From contig JADFVY010000172.1 in NCBI GenBank assembly GCA_015222795.1, positions 1-5,510 of the forward strand: DNA of 5,510 bases, given 5' to 3'. Shown here piece after piece: positions 1 to 5,510 of the stretch. Position numbers and translations under genes: made by a program. The stretch comes from Pseudomonadota bacterium. GTDB taxonomy: Bacteria > Pseudomonadota > Alphaproteobacteria > UBA8366 > JADFVY01. Numbering within the stretch: the first letter of the stretch is position 1; each line of letters starts with the position of its first letter. The notes under the pieces were generated by a model, which was given only the letters and a program-made list of their open reading frames with translations, was not told the origin of the DNA and did not search any database.

Positions 1-1
1 C

Positions 2-445
2 GTCATGCCGCTGGAACAGACCATCGACGGCCGGCGCATAGCCGTCGTTGTGGATGAAGAGCACAGCGGCAAGGCCCCCGGCCAGTTGCACGGCTTCATG
101 TGGACGTTCGACGTCACCGACCTGAGCGACATCAAGCCGCTGGCAATCTGGGATCTCAGCGAGATGGACTCGCCCTACAGCCGCACGCCGGGAGGCCGCT
201 TCGGCGCCCATCAATATCGCGAAAAGCTGGACTCGACGCTGGTCTATGTCACCTGGTTCGCTGGGGGCTTGCGCATTGTCGACGTCGCCGATCCCTCCAA
301 GCCGAAAGAGGTGGGTTTCTATATCCCCGAACCGATCAACGGCCATCCCAGTCCGCAAAGCAACGATGTGGACGTGGACGAGAACGGCCTGATCTACTTG
401 CTGGACCGCAATGCCGGCTTCGATATCCTCGAATTCACACCGTAA
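2..445 (+). CDS. LVIVD repeat-containing protein, C-terminal part (5' end outside window)
   Basis: The reading frame is open from the first bases of the window, so the gene begins upstream; the ATG at 5 is probably internal. The visible 147 residues end in TAA at 443-445. The sequence is rich in the LVIVD-repeat pattern: a blade reading FMWTFDVTDLSDIKPLA, and a second reading GGLRIVDVADPSKPKEVGFY. In each, a strand is followed by D(V)(T/A)D(L/P)S and then K-P. The last blade is NGLIYLLDRNAGFDILEF, typical of the C-terminus of these proteins. LVIVD proteins are predicted beta-propellers, often exported or surface-associated, with no settled biochemical role. The motif RFGAHQ and the later NGHPSPQSND could carry metal-binding histidines, but nothing here proves this. 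It points the same way as the transporter genes but is separated from them by 141 nt containing a candidate promoter, so it is probably a different transcription unit. Family assignment is fairly secure; function is unknown. Confidence 0.8.
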   Translation, partial: VMPLEQTIDGRRIAVVVDEEHSGKAPGQLHGFMWTFDVTDLSDIKPLAIWDLSEMDSPYSRTPGGRFGAHQYREKLDSTLVYVTWFAGGLRIVDVADPSKPKEVGFYIPEPINGHPSPQSNDVDVDENGLIYLLDRNAGFDILEFTP

Positions 446-464
446 AGCGCCATCGCCGCCCGTT

Positions 465-483
465 GCAACCATGACGTGGTTGC
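465..483. promoter_or_regulatory. Inverted repeat overlapping the candidate -35 (possible operator)
   Basis: The sequence shows a perfect 7-bp inverted repeat, GCAACCA at 465-471 and TGGTTGC at 477-483, around a 5-nt centre (TGACG). It begins 20 nt after the stop codon of the LVIVD gene, and its right arm overlaps the candidate -35 hexamer at 480-485. There is no T-run after it, so it does not look like an intrinsic terminator. It could be a binding site for a dimeric repressor, or a weak transcript-end hairpin of the upstream gene. No regulator gene is visible in the window to pair it with. Confidence 0.4.
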
Positions 484-509
484 CGCGCGCGACGATGCGG
501 GTTTATACT
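480..509 (+). promoter_or_regulatory. Candidate sigma70-type promoter of the transporter operon
   Basis: TTGCCG at 480-485 (4 of 6 matches to TTGACA) and TATACT at 504-509 (5 of 6 matches to TATAAT) are separated by 18 nt. This would start transcription near 515-517 and give a leader of about 70 nt before the binding-protein gene. It is the best hexamer pair I found in the 141-nt gap, and its position fits. TACAAT at 516-521 is an alternative -10 but lacks a good -35. This is a prediction from sequence only. Confidence 0.5.
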
Positions 510-530
510 TCGACCTACAATAAATATCAT

Positions 531-566
531 GGCCTGTTGCCGGCGTCTGACCGGTAAAAACAGGCC
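531..566 (+). promoter_or_regulatory. 5' leader stem-loop upstream of the binding-protein gene
   Basis: GGCCTGTT at 531-538 pairs perfectly with AACAGGCC at 559-566. Inside it, GCCGG (539-543) can pair with CCGGT (551-555, one G-U pair) around a 7-nt loop, leaving AAA (556-558) as a bulge. This gives about 13 paired positions ending 6 nt before the Shine-Dalgarno sequence. No U-tract follows, so a terminator is unlikely. It may protect the 5' end of the mRNA, affect ribosome access, or be a protein- or ligand-responsive element. I do not recognise it as a known riboswitch class. Confidence 0.45.
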
Positions 567-572
567 CAACAT

Positions 573-577
573 GGAGG
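573..577 (+). promoter_or_regulatory. Strong Shine-Dalgarno sequence (GGAGG) of the binding-protein gene
   Basis: GGAGG lies 9 nt before the ATG at 587, an ideal spacing. It supports that start, which also yields a complete signal peptide. This is the strongest ribosome site in the window, consistent with high demand for the periplasmic component. Confidence 0.8.
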
Positions 578-586
578 TTATCTGAC

Positions 587-1663
587 ATGGTTTCCAGAAG
601 TTCACATGGCCCAAGGGCCCGTGTTCGTCCGCTTATCGGCTTGTTGAGCATAGTGACCCTGTGCGCGATTTTCCTGCCTGCCCAGCCCGCATCCGCGGAG
701 GGCGAGCTCCACGTCTATAACTGGGGCGATTACATAAATCCCGAGGTGCTGGACCGTTTCGCCGAGGAGCAAGGTGTCAAGGTGACGCTGGATACCTATG
801 GTTCGAACGAGGAAATGCTGGCCAAGATCCAGGCCGGCGCGACCGGCTACGACATCGTTTTCCCGTCGGTGCATATGCACGACATCATGTTTCAACTGGA
901 TCTGCTGCATAAATCCAACATCAACCAGCACCCTGACTTCAAGAATATAGACAGGGCCTTCCTGCGGGCCAGCACCGATCCGAACGGCGAATGGTGTCTG
1001 CCTTATGCGTGGGGCTCGGTCGGCATTTTCTATAACAAGACGAAAGTGCCCGAGATTAAATCCTGGGCCGACTTCTTCGCCATTCCCGAAAAATACGGCG
1101 AGAAGATTGCCATTCTGGACGACATGCGCGAAACCATCGGCGTTGGCCTCATCATGAACGGCAAGTCCGTGAACAGCACCAATCCGGACGATCTGAAGGC
1201 GGCGCAGGAGTTCCTGCTTAAGCAGAAGCCGAATATCTCCGCGTTCACCTACGACAGCCAGCCGCTGGTGGTTTCCGGTGACATCGCGGCCGCGCATTTC
1301 TATGTCGGCGCGAATCTCTTCGTGATGGAGAACCCGGAAGAGTTGGCCTATGTGATCCCGGAAGAAGGCGCCACCATGTATCAGGAAGACATCTGTATCC
1401 TGAAATCGTCGCCGAACAAGGCGAACGCCAAGAAGTTCCTGGAGTTCTACCTGCGTCCGGAAATCGCAGCGCTGAATGTCTCGCAGCAGATGAACGGCAC
1501 GGCAAATGTTCCGGCACGCGCGCTGACACCCGATAGCATCAGGAACAACCAGAATATCAATGTTCCCGACGATGTGATGAAGCGACTGCAGATCTTCGTC
1601 GATCTCGGCAAGGATATTAAAAAGTACGATCGCATCTGGACCAAGGTCCGCACGGCCCAGTAG
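587..1663 (+). CDS. potD: Periplasmic polyamine-type ABC transporter substrate-binding protein (PotD/PotF family)
   Basis: This captures the ligand in the periplasm and delivers it to the permeases encoded downstream. It has 358 residues, normal for the family (E. coli PotD 348, PotF about 370). An N-terminal signal peptide has arginines at 4-14, a hydrophobic core at 16-31, and a signal peptidase I site PASA|EGE after residue 37. The mature protein opens with the family hallmark LHVYNWGDYI, which contains ligand-stacking W46 and Y49. DDMRE at 178-182 matches the PotD DDARE segment that supplies two polyamine-binding acids. The C-terminal region has FLEFYLRPE and ends in WTKV, as in PotF. Several other pocket positions differ from PotD (H96, Y239, Y265, E267, T305), so ligand identity is uncertain. 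The mature protein has only two cysteines, C137 and C270. It is the first gene of the operon. Family is near certain; the symbol denotes family only, and the substrate is inferred to be a cationic amine. Confidence 0.9.
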   Translation: MVSRSSHGPRARVRPLIGLLSIVTLCAIFLPAQPASAEGELHVYNWGDYINPEVLDRFAEEQGVKVTLDTYGSNEEMLAKIQAGATGYDIVFPSVHMHDIMFQLDLLHKSNINQHPDFKNIDRAFLRASTDPNGEWCLPYAWGSVGIFYNKTKVPEIKSWADFFAIPEKYGEKIAILDDMRETIGVGLIMNGKSVNSTNPDDLKAAQEFLLKQKPNISAFTYDSQPLVVSGDIAAAHFYVGANLFVMENPEELAYVIPEEGATMYQEDICILKSSPNKANAKKFLEFYLRPEIAALNVSQQMNGTANVPARALTPDSIRNNQNINVPDDVMKRLQIFVDLGKDIKKYDRIWTKVRTAQ

Positions 1664-1685
1664 GGCCTGGCACGATGCCTGTTAT

Positions 1686-1718
1686 GGCCGGGAAGCCGCG
1701 ATGGCGGCTTCCCGCGCC
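1686..1718 (+). other. Intercistronic mRNA hairpin between binding-protein and ATPase genes
   Basis: GGGAAGCCGC (1690-1699) and GCGGCTTCCC (1704-1713) form a perfect 10-bp stem with a GATG loop. C1689-G1714 adds an eleventh pair. With C1715 bulged, GGC (1686-1688) pairs with GCC (1716-1718), giving 14 pairs in all. No U-tract follows, so it is not a standard intrinsic terminator. Placed 22 nt after the first gene's stop, it most likely blocks 3' exonucleases and raises the level of binding-protein mRNA over the distal genes, as the REP hairpins after malE do. Partial attenuation is the alternative. Confidence 0.7.
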
Positions 1719-1750
1719 TGTCGGTGTAAATCGGGAAAACCGTTGAAGAC

Positions 1751-2875
1751 ATGACGCCTGCAAGTTCCAGCGAGAAACTTGTCGAACTTCGTGACGCCGT
1801 GAAGCAATTTCAGGCCCCCGAGGGATCGATGGTGACGGCGCTGGATCGCGTGGATTTGCTTGTCGGCGCCAATGAGTTCGTGACGCTGCTGGGCCCGTCC
1901 GGCTGTGGCAAGACGACCCTGCTGCGCTGTGTCAGCGGGTTCGAGGACCTGGACCAAGGGACGCTGTCGATCGACGGTGTAACGATGGATGGTATCCCGG
2001 CGCATCGCCGCCCGGTCAATACAGTGTTCCAGAATTACGCGCTTTTCCCGCACATGACGGTCGAGGCGAATGTGGGCTACAGCCTTGAGGTGGCCCACGT
2101 CGCGCGTGAAGAGCGAATTCGCCGGGTGGGCGAGGCGCTTGAACTGGTCAATCTTTCCGGCATGGAGAAACGCAAGCCCTCGCAATTGTCCGGTGGACAG
2201 CAGCAGCGCGTCGCCCTGGCCCGCGCCATCATCAACAGGCCCAAGATACTGCTGCTCGACGAGCCCCTGTCAGCGCTGGACCGCAAACTGCGCCAGGCCA
2301 TGCAGCTTGAATTGAAAACGCTACAGAACGAGCTGGGCATTTCCTTCGTGTTCGTGACCCACGACCAGGAAGAAGCGCTGACCATGTCGGACAGGATCGT
2401 GGTCATGAACAACGGCCGCATCCAGCAGGAAGGCCCGCCGACCGAAATCTATCACCGCCCGCGCAATGTGTTCGTCGCCCAGTTTATCGGCGAGAGCAAT
2501 CTGTTTACCGGGCGCGCCGTGGCCGTCGAGGGCGGCGAGGCCCGTTTCGAAACCGCGGAAGGGTTGACGCTGACCGGCGCCGCGCGGGGAATTACGGTTG
2601 GCGACGAAGTCGATCTTTTGTTGAGGCCGGAACATTTCGACCTGCTGGACGCGGCGGAAGCCGGGTCCGCCACCGACAACGTACTGGCCGTCAGACTGGA
2701 CCAGCAGGTGTTCCTTGGCACCGATTATCACCTTCTGGTCAGCACCGAAATTGGCGGCAAGAACCTGCGGGTTACAGTTCGCGATTCGCAGCGCGAACGG
2801 CTGCCGGATTTCGCGCCTGGCGCAAGATTACATCTCAAATACTCCGGACAACGCCTTCACGTTTTGAGCGATTAG
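1751..2875 (+). CDS. potA: Polyamine-type ABC transporter ATP-binding protein (PotA/PotG family)
   Basis: This cytoplasmic ATPase powers import through the two permeases downstream. Its 374 residues match the family length. All nucleotide-binding motifs are intact and in order: Walker A GPSGCGKTT at 48-56, Q-loop Q94 in FQNYALFPH, signature LSGGQQQR at 146-153, Walker B ILLLDE at 166-171 with catalytic E171, D-loop SALD at 174-177, and switch histidine H204 in VTHDQEEA. The region from about residue 245 to the end is the TOBE-type regulatory domain, including LLRPEHFDLL and a final LKYSGQRLHVL strand. I kept the ATG at 1751 because a start at M27 would remove the first conserved strand (LVELRDAVKQF). 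The upstream ribosome site is weak: GAAG at 1745-1748 sits only 2 nt from the ATG, and GGGA at 1733-1736 is rather far. Together with the preceding hairpin, this suggests lower expression than the binding protein. The CDS ends 2 nt before the next ATG. Confidence 0.93.
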   Translation: MTPASSSEKLVELRDAVKQFQAPEGSMVTALDRVDLLVGANEFVTLLGPSGCGKTTLLRCVSGFEDLDQGTLSIDGVTMDGIPAHRRPVNTVFQNYALFPHMTVEANVGYSLEVAHVAREERIRRVGEALELVNLSGMEKRKPSQLSGGQQQRVALARAIINRPKILLLDEPLSALDRKLRQAMQLELKTLQNELGISFVFVTHDQEEALTMSDRIVVMNNGRIQQEGPPTEIYHRPRNVFVAQFIGESNLFTGRAVAVEGGEARFETAEGLTLTGAARGITVGDEVDLLLRPEHFDLLDAAEAGSATDNVLAVRLDQQVFLGTDYHLLVSTEIGGKNLRVTVRDSQRERLPDFAPGARLHLKYSGQRLHVLSD

Positions 2876-2877
2876 AA

Positions 2878-3792
2878 ATGGCACGCATCGGAAAAATAAC
2901 GTTGCGCAGACGGGTTGCCCTGGCCGGCCTTCTGGCGCCCGTCACCATTTTTCTGGGAATCTTCTTCCTGGCGCCGCTCGGGCTGATGGCGGTTTACAGC
3001 CTTCTGGAGCCGGGCCTCTACGGGGGCGTCGAGTGGAACTATTATCATTGGAATTACGGGCGGATTCTGGGCTGGGCGGACGGCCTTATGGAGGAGTTCG
3101 ACCTGGTCTATCTGTATATTTTCATGAAGTCCCTGAAGCTCGCATTCCTGACTGTCGTGATTTCCCTGGTTCTTTGTTATCCGGTGGCCTTTTGGGTCAG
3201 TCGCCTTCCCGACCGCCGCAAGACGTTTTTCCTGTTTCTGATTACGCTGCCTTTCTTCGCCAGCCTTATCGTGCGTCTCTACGCCTGGATTCTGATCCTG
3301 CGGCCAAGCGGCGCGTTCAACCATTTACTGCTCGCCATCGGGCTGATCGACAAGCCGCTGGATATAATCTTTACCGAGAACGCCGTTGTGACCGGCATGG
3401 TCTATGTGATGGTCCCCTTCATGTTCCTTCCGCTGTACGCCAGCGTCGAAAAGCTCGACAAGTCGCTGTTGGAGGCAAGCCACGATCTCGGCGCGACCCG
3501 GGTGCAAACCTTCTTCAAGGTCATCGTGCCGCTGACGATGCCGGGCATTGTCGGCGGTTCGATCATCGTGTTCATCCCGTCACTGGGGAACTTCGTCGTG
3601 CCCGACGTGCTGGGCGGCGCCAAGGTCATGATGGTTGGCAATCTGGTCGAGCAACAGTTCCTTTATGCCCGCAACTGGCCGTTCGGCGCGGCCCTGTCGA
3701 TGATTATCATGGCCACCGTGCTGGTCTTCCTGTTGATCTACGTATCGGTAACCCTGCGGCGCGACGATCAGGACCAGGGGCTTAACATATGA
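2878..3792 (+). CDS. potB: Polyamine-type ABC transporter permease 1 (PotB/PotH family)
   Basis: This is one of two inner-membrane permease subunits. Its 304 residues form six predicted membrane helices, at roughly 14-40, 84-106, 116-140, 169-189, 222-242 and 271-293. The cytoplasmic EAA loop, which docks on the ATPase, is clear: LEASHDLGATRVQTFFKVI with E199 and G205, followed by VPLTMPG. The motif FIPSLGNFVVPDVLGG at about 232-247 is typical of PotB/PotH. The loop between helices 1 and 2 is about 10 residues longer than in E. coli PotB, with the extra acidic and aromatic stretch around residues 65-74. The start lies 2 nt after the ATPase stop codon and has no good Shine-Dalgarno sequence of its own, so translational coupling is likely. 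Its stop overlaps the next start as ATGA. Family and partnership are secure from sequence and context; substrate is not. Confidence 0.92.
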   Translation: MARIGKITLRRRVALAGLLAPVTIFLGIFFLAPLGLMAVYSLLEPGLYGGVEWNYYHWNYGRILGWADGLMEEFDLVYLYIFMKSLKLAFLTVVISLVLCYPVAFWVSRLPDRRKTFFLFLITLPFFASLIVRLYAWILILRPSGAFNHLLLAIGLIDKPLDIIFTENAVVTGMVYVMVPFMFLPLYASVEKLDKSLLEASHDLGATRVQTFFKVIVPLTMPGIVGGSIIVFIPSLGNFVVPDVLGGAKVMMVGNLVEQQFLYARNWPFGAALSMIIMATVLVFLLIYVSVTLRRDDQDQGLNI

Positions 3793-4631
3793 GGAAAAGT
3801 CGCACCCATTGGACCTGGCATGGGCTGACCTTTTTCAGCACGCTCTTCTTCATTTTCATTTATGCGCCGCTGCTGGTGATCGTCGTCTATTCGTTTAACG
3901 CCAATCCGATCAACATGATGATCTGGTCGGGTTTCACCTTCGACTGGTACAGGACAATTCTGGGGATCGCGGATATCCGGTCCAGCGCGGTGCTCAGCGA
4001 CGCCGTCTATATCGATTCGACCGAGGAGTTGCTGAACGCACTGGGCAACAGCATCATCGTCGCCTTCACCACCACCGTGATTTCCACCGTTCTGGGCACC
4101 TCGACCGCGCTGGCGCTGGCGCGCTATCGCTTCCGGCTTCGGGCCTTTTACCGGATGTTGATGTTCATGCCGATGATCATGCCCGACATCGTGCTGGGGA
4201 TCGGACTGCTGATCTTCTTCGTCACCGCGGGATTCAAGCTGGGGCTGATCACCATCATCATCGGTCACTGCACCTTCCTGGGAAGCTATGTCTTCATCAT
4301 TGTCCAGGCGCGCCTGGCCGGGATGGACCGCTCGCTGGAGGAAGCCTCGGGCGATCTCGGCGCCAACGACTGGGTGACCCTGCGCCGGGTGGTTCTGCCG
4401 CAGCTCGCGCCCGGTATCATCGGCGGCGCGCTGCTGGCCTTCATCATTTCGATGGACGATCTGGTGATTACCTATTTCATCGCCGGCGTGGATTCGACCA
4501 CCCTGCCGGTATTCATTTTCGGGATGCTGCGCCGTGGCGTAAAGCCGGAGATCAACGCGGTCGCGACCCTGCTGGTCCTGTTCTCGCTCGCGGTGGCGGC
4601 GGTGGGGCTGTATTTGCGGCGACGACGATAA
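3789..4631 (+). CDS. potC: Polyamine-type ABC transporter permease 2 (PotC/PotI family)
   Basis: This is the second inner-membrane permease, expected to form a heterodimer with permease 1. It has 280 residues and about six membrane helices, at roughly 12-36, 88-110, 123-145, 151-173, 209-232 and 256-276. The EAA loop reads EEASGDLGANDWVTLRRVVLPQ (E184/E185, G191). The diagnostic PotC/PotI motif SMDDLVIT follows at 221-228, and KPEINAVATLL precedes the last helix. The tail is four arginines, consistent with a cytoplasmic C-terminus by the positive-inside rule. The first periplasmic loop (residues 53-87) is about 18 residues longer than in E. coli PotC, which accounts for the overall length of 280 against 264. 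The start codon overlaps the previous stop by 4 nt (ATGA at 3789-3792), indicating coupled translation. The next gene begins 17 nt after the stop. Confidence 0.92.
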   Translation: MRKSRTHWTWHGLTFFSTLFFIFIYAPLLVIVVYSFNANPINMMIWSGFTFDWYRTILGIADIRSSAVLSDAVYIDSTEELLNALGNSIIVAFTTTVISTVLGTSTALALARYRFRLRAFYRMLMFMPMIMPDIVLGIGLLIFFVTAGFKLGLITIIIGHCTFLGSYVFIIVQARLAGMDRSLEEASGDLGANDWVTLRRVVLPQLAPGIIGGALLAFIISMDDLVITYFIAGVDSTTLPVFIFGMLRRGVKPEINAVATLLVLFSLAVAAVGLYLRRRR

Positions 4632-4635
4632 ACAC

Positions 4636-4642
4636 AGAGGGA
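4636..4642 (+). promoter_or_regulatory. Shine-Dalgarno sequence of the S58 peptidase gene
   Basis: AGAGGGA ends 6 nt before the ATG at 4649 and fixes that start. Only 17 nt separate this gene from the permease stop, with no hairpin or promoter-like hexamers between. The peptidase is therefore most likely the fifth gene of the transporter transcript. Confidence 0.7.
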
Positions 4643-4648
4643 TCGACA

Positions 4649-5510
4649 ATGACGAAACCGCGCGCCAGGGACCTTGGGCTGGACTTTCCGGGGACGCCGG
4701 GGCCTCATAACGCCATAACGGACATCCCCGGCGTTCTGGTCGGCTATACCACGCTGATCGACGATGCCGCGCGGATCCGCACCGGGGTCACGGCGATCCT
4801 GCCCTACGGCCATGACCCCGAACCCCGCCCGGTCTGGGCCGGGCAGTTCAGCCTTAACGGCAATGGCGAGATGACCGGGGTGCACTGGATTCACGACGCC
4901 GGCTATTTCACCGGCCCGGCCTGCATTACCAACACCCATTCGGTGGGGATGGTACATCACGCCACGACCCGCTGGATGATCGACACCTACGGCGAGGCCT
5001 TCGGCGACGAACATATCTGGGCCATGCCGGTGGTCGCCGAGACCTATGACGGCGTGCTGAACGATATCAACGGCCAGCATGTTCTTGCCGAGCATGCCCT
5101 TGCCGCCATTGACAGCGCGACCGGCGGCGTCCCCGCCGAGGGCAATGTCGGCGGCGGCACCGGCATGGTCTGCTATGAGTTCAAGGGCGGCACCGGCACC
5201 GCGTCGCGCCGGGTAACCCTGGGCGGCGAGGATTACACCGTTGCCGCGCTGGTGCAGGCGAACCACGGTATCCGCGACTGGCTGACCATCCTGGGTGTCC
5301 CGCTGGGGCAGGAGATGCGCGAAGACCTTCTGGTTTCGCGCGAGACGGGATCGATCATCGTTGTCATCGGCACCGACGCGCCGCTGTCGCCGCTCAGCCT
5401 GCGGCATCTGGCCAAACGCGCCTCGATTGGCATCGGCCGTCACGGCACGCCCAGCGGCAACGGTTCGGGGGATATTTTCCTGGCCTTCAGCACCGCCAAC
5501 AAGCGCGGCC
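4649..5510 (+). CDS. P1/S58 family (DmpA/BapA-like) self-processing aminopeptidase, 3' end outside window
   Basis: The frame is open from ATG 4649 to the window edge, giving 287 residues. There is no signal peptide, so the enzyme should act in the cytoplasm. Family hallmarks in order are: ITDIPGVLVGY at 23-33; NTHSVGMV at 95-102; AETYDGVLNDING at about 130-142; GNVGGGTGM at 165-173; VQANHG with N205; a TDAPLSP segment; and GNGSGDIFLAFSTAN with S273. In DmpA, BapA and NylC the chain cuts itself just before this Ser/Thr, which becomes the N-terminal nucleophile of the beta subunit; here the cut would be G272|S273. E131, Y133 and N205 are likely equivalents of the active-site Glu, Tyr and oxyanion Asn described for BapA/DmpA. 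Known relatives release N-terminal D-, L- or beta-amino acids from peptides and amides, or cut nylon oligomers. The remaining beta-subunit residues lie beyond the window. Family is secure; the substrate is unknown, though the operon suggests the imported ligand or a derivative of it. Confidence 0.9.
   Translation, partial: MTKPRARDLGLDFPGTPGPHNAITDIPGVLVGYTTLIDDAARIRTGVTAILPYGHDPEPRPVWAGQFSLNGNGEMTGVHWIHDAGYFTGPACITNTHSVGMVHHATTRWMIDTYGEAFGDEHIWAMPVVAETYDGVLNDINGQHVLAEHALAAIDSATGGVPAEGNVGGGTGMVCYEFKGGTGTASRRVTLGGEDYTVAALVQANHGIRDWLTILGVPLGQEMREDLLVSRETGSIIVVIGTDAPLSPLSLRHLAKRASIGIGRHGTPSGNGSGDIFLAFSTANKRG

Noticed and set aside
5..7. ATG at position 5 as the true start of the first gene
   Set aside because: The frame is open to the window edge, and 146 residues would be only a fragment of an LVIVD propeller. 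No Shine-Dalgarno sequence can be seen, so it is treated as a 5'-truncated gene.
602..1297. Minus-strand open frame (231 codons) opposite the binding-protein gene
   Set aside because: It is fully embedded opposite a complete family member with signal peptide and Shine-Dalgarno sequence, and has no domain of its own.
1686..1718. Hairpin after the binding-protein gene as an intrinsic terminator
   Set aside because: The stem is strong, but the following bases (GTCGGTG) contain no U-tract, and the functionally required ATPase gene lies just downstream. RNA stabilisation or partial attenuation fits better.
1829..1831. Alternative ATG start (M27) of the ATPase, preceded by GAGGGA
   Set aside because: It has a better-looking ribosome site, but starting there would delete the conserved first strand LVELRDAVKQF found in PotA-type ATPases.
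3768..4649. Minus-strand open frame (293 codons) opposite permease 2
   Set aside because: The translation is low-complexity, rich in Gln/Asp/Arg/His, as expected from the complement of a hydrophobic membrane protein gene.
4472..5443. Long minus-strand open frame (323 codons) opposite the S58 peptidase
   Set aside because: The plus strand carries an unmistakable S58 protein here. The minus-strand translation has no recognisable domain and is the usual antisense open frame of GC-rich coding DNA.

Overview
This GC-rich window has dense same-strand genes, short intergenic gaps, ATG starts and 4-nt stop/start overlaps. It reads as bacterial chromosome, and the protein style suggests an alphaproteobacterium (Rhodospirillales/Rhizobiales-like). 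The taxon is an inference; no rRNA or other marker gene is present. All real genes are on the + strand. I see no tRNA, rRNA, CRISPR array, insertion sequence or attachment site.

Layout: (1) Positions 2-445 hold the 3' end of an LVIVD beta-propeller-type repeat protein cut by the left edge. (2) Positions 446-586 are a compact control region. It has an inverted repeat (465-483), a candidate sigma70-type promoter (TTGCCG, 18 nt, TATACT), a leader stem-loop (531-566) and a strong Shine-Dalgarno sequence. (3) Positions 587-4631 encode a complete polyamine-type ABC importer of the Pot family: periplasmic binding protein, ATPase, and two permeases. (4) Seventeen bases later, and probably in the same transcript, a P1/S58 (DmpA/BapA/NylC-like) self-processing aminopeptidase begins. 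It runs off the right edge just after its nucleophile motif.

How the genes fit together: the secreted binding protein would capture a cationic, polyamine-like ligand. The two permeases and the ATPase would import it, and the cytoplasmic S58 hydrolase could then cut an amide bond in it. Gene order (binding protein, ATPase, permease, permease) matches E. coli potFGHI rather than potABCD. A hand alignment suggests the binding pocket keeps its carboxylates but has lost several of the aromatic residues of PotD. Both permeases carry longer first periplasmic loops than the E. coli proteins. Together these points suggest that the substrate is not plain putrescine or spermidine but an amide-bearing amine, such as an acylated polyamine, an aminoacyl-polyamine or a small basic peptide. 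This substrate idea is inference.

Regulation: a strong 14-bp hairpin without a U-tract lies between the binding-protein and ATPase genes, whose own ribosome site is weak. This is the classical arrangement for making more binding protein than membrane complex.
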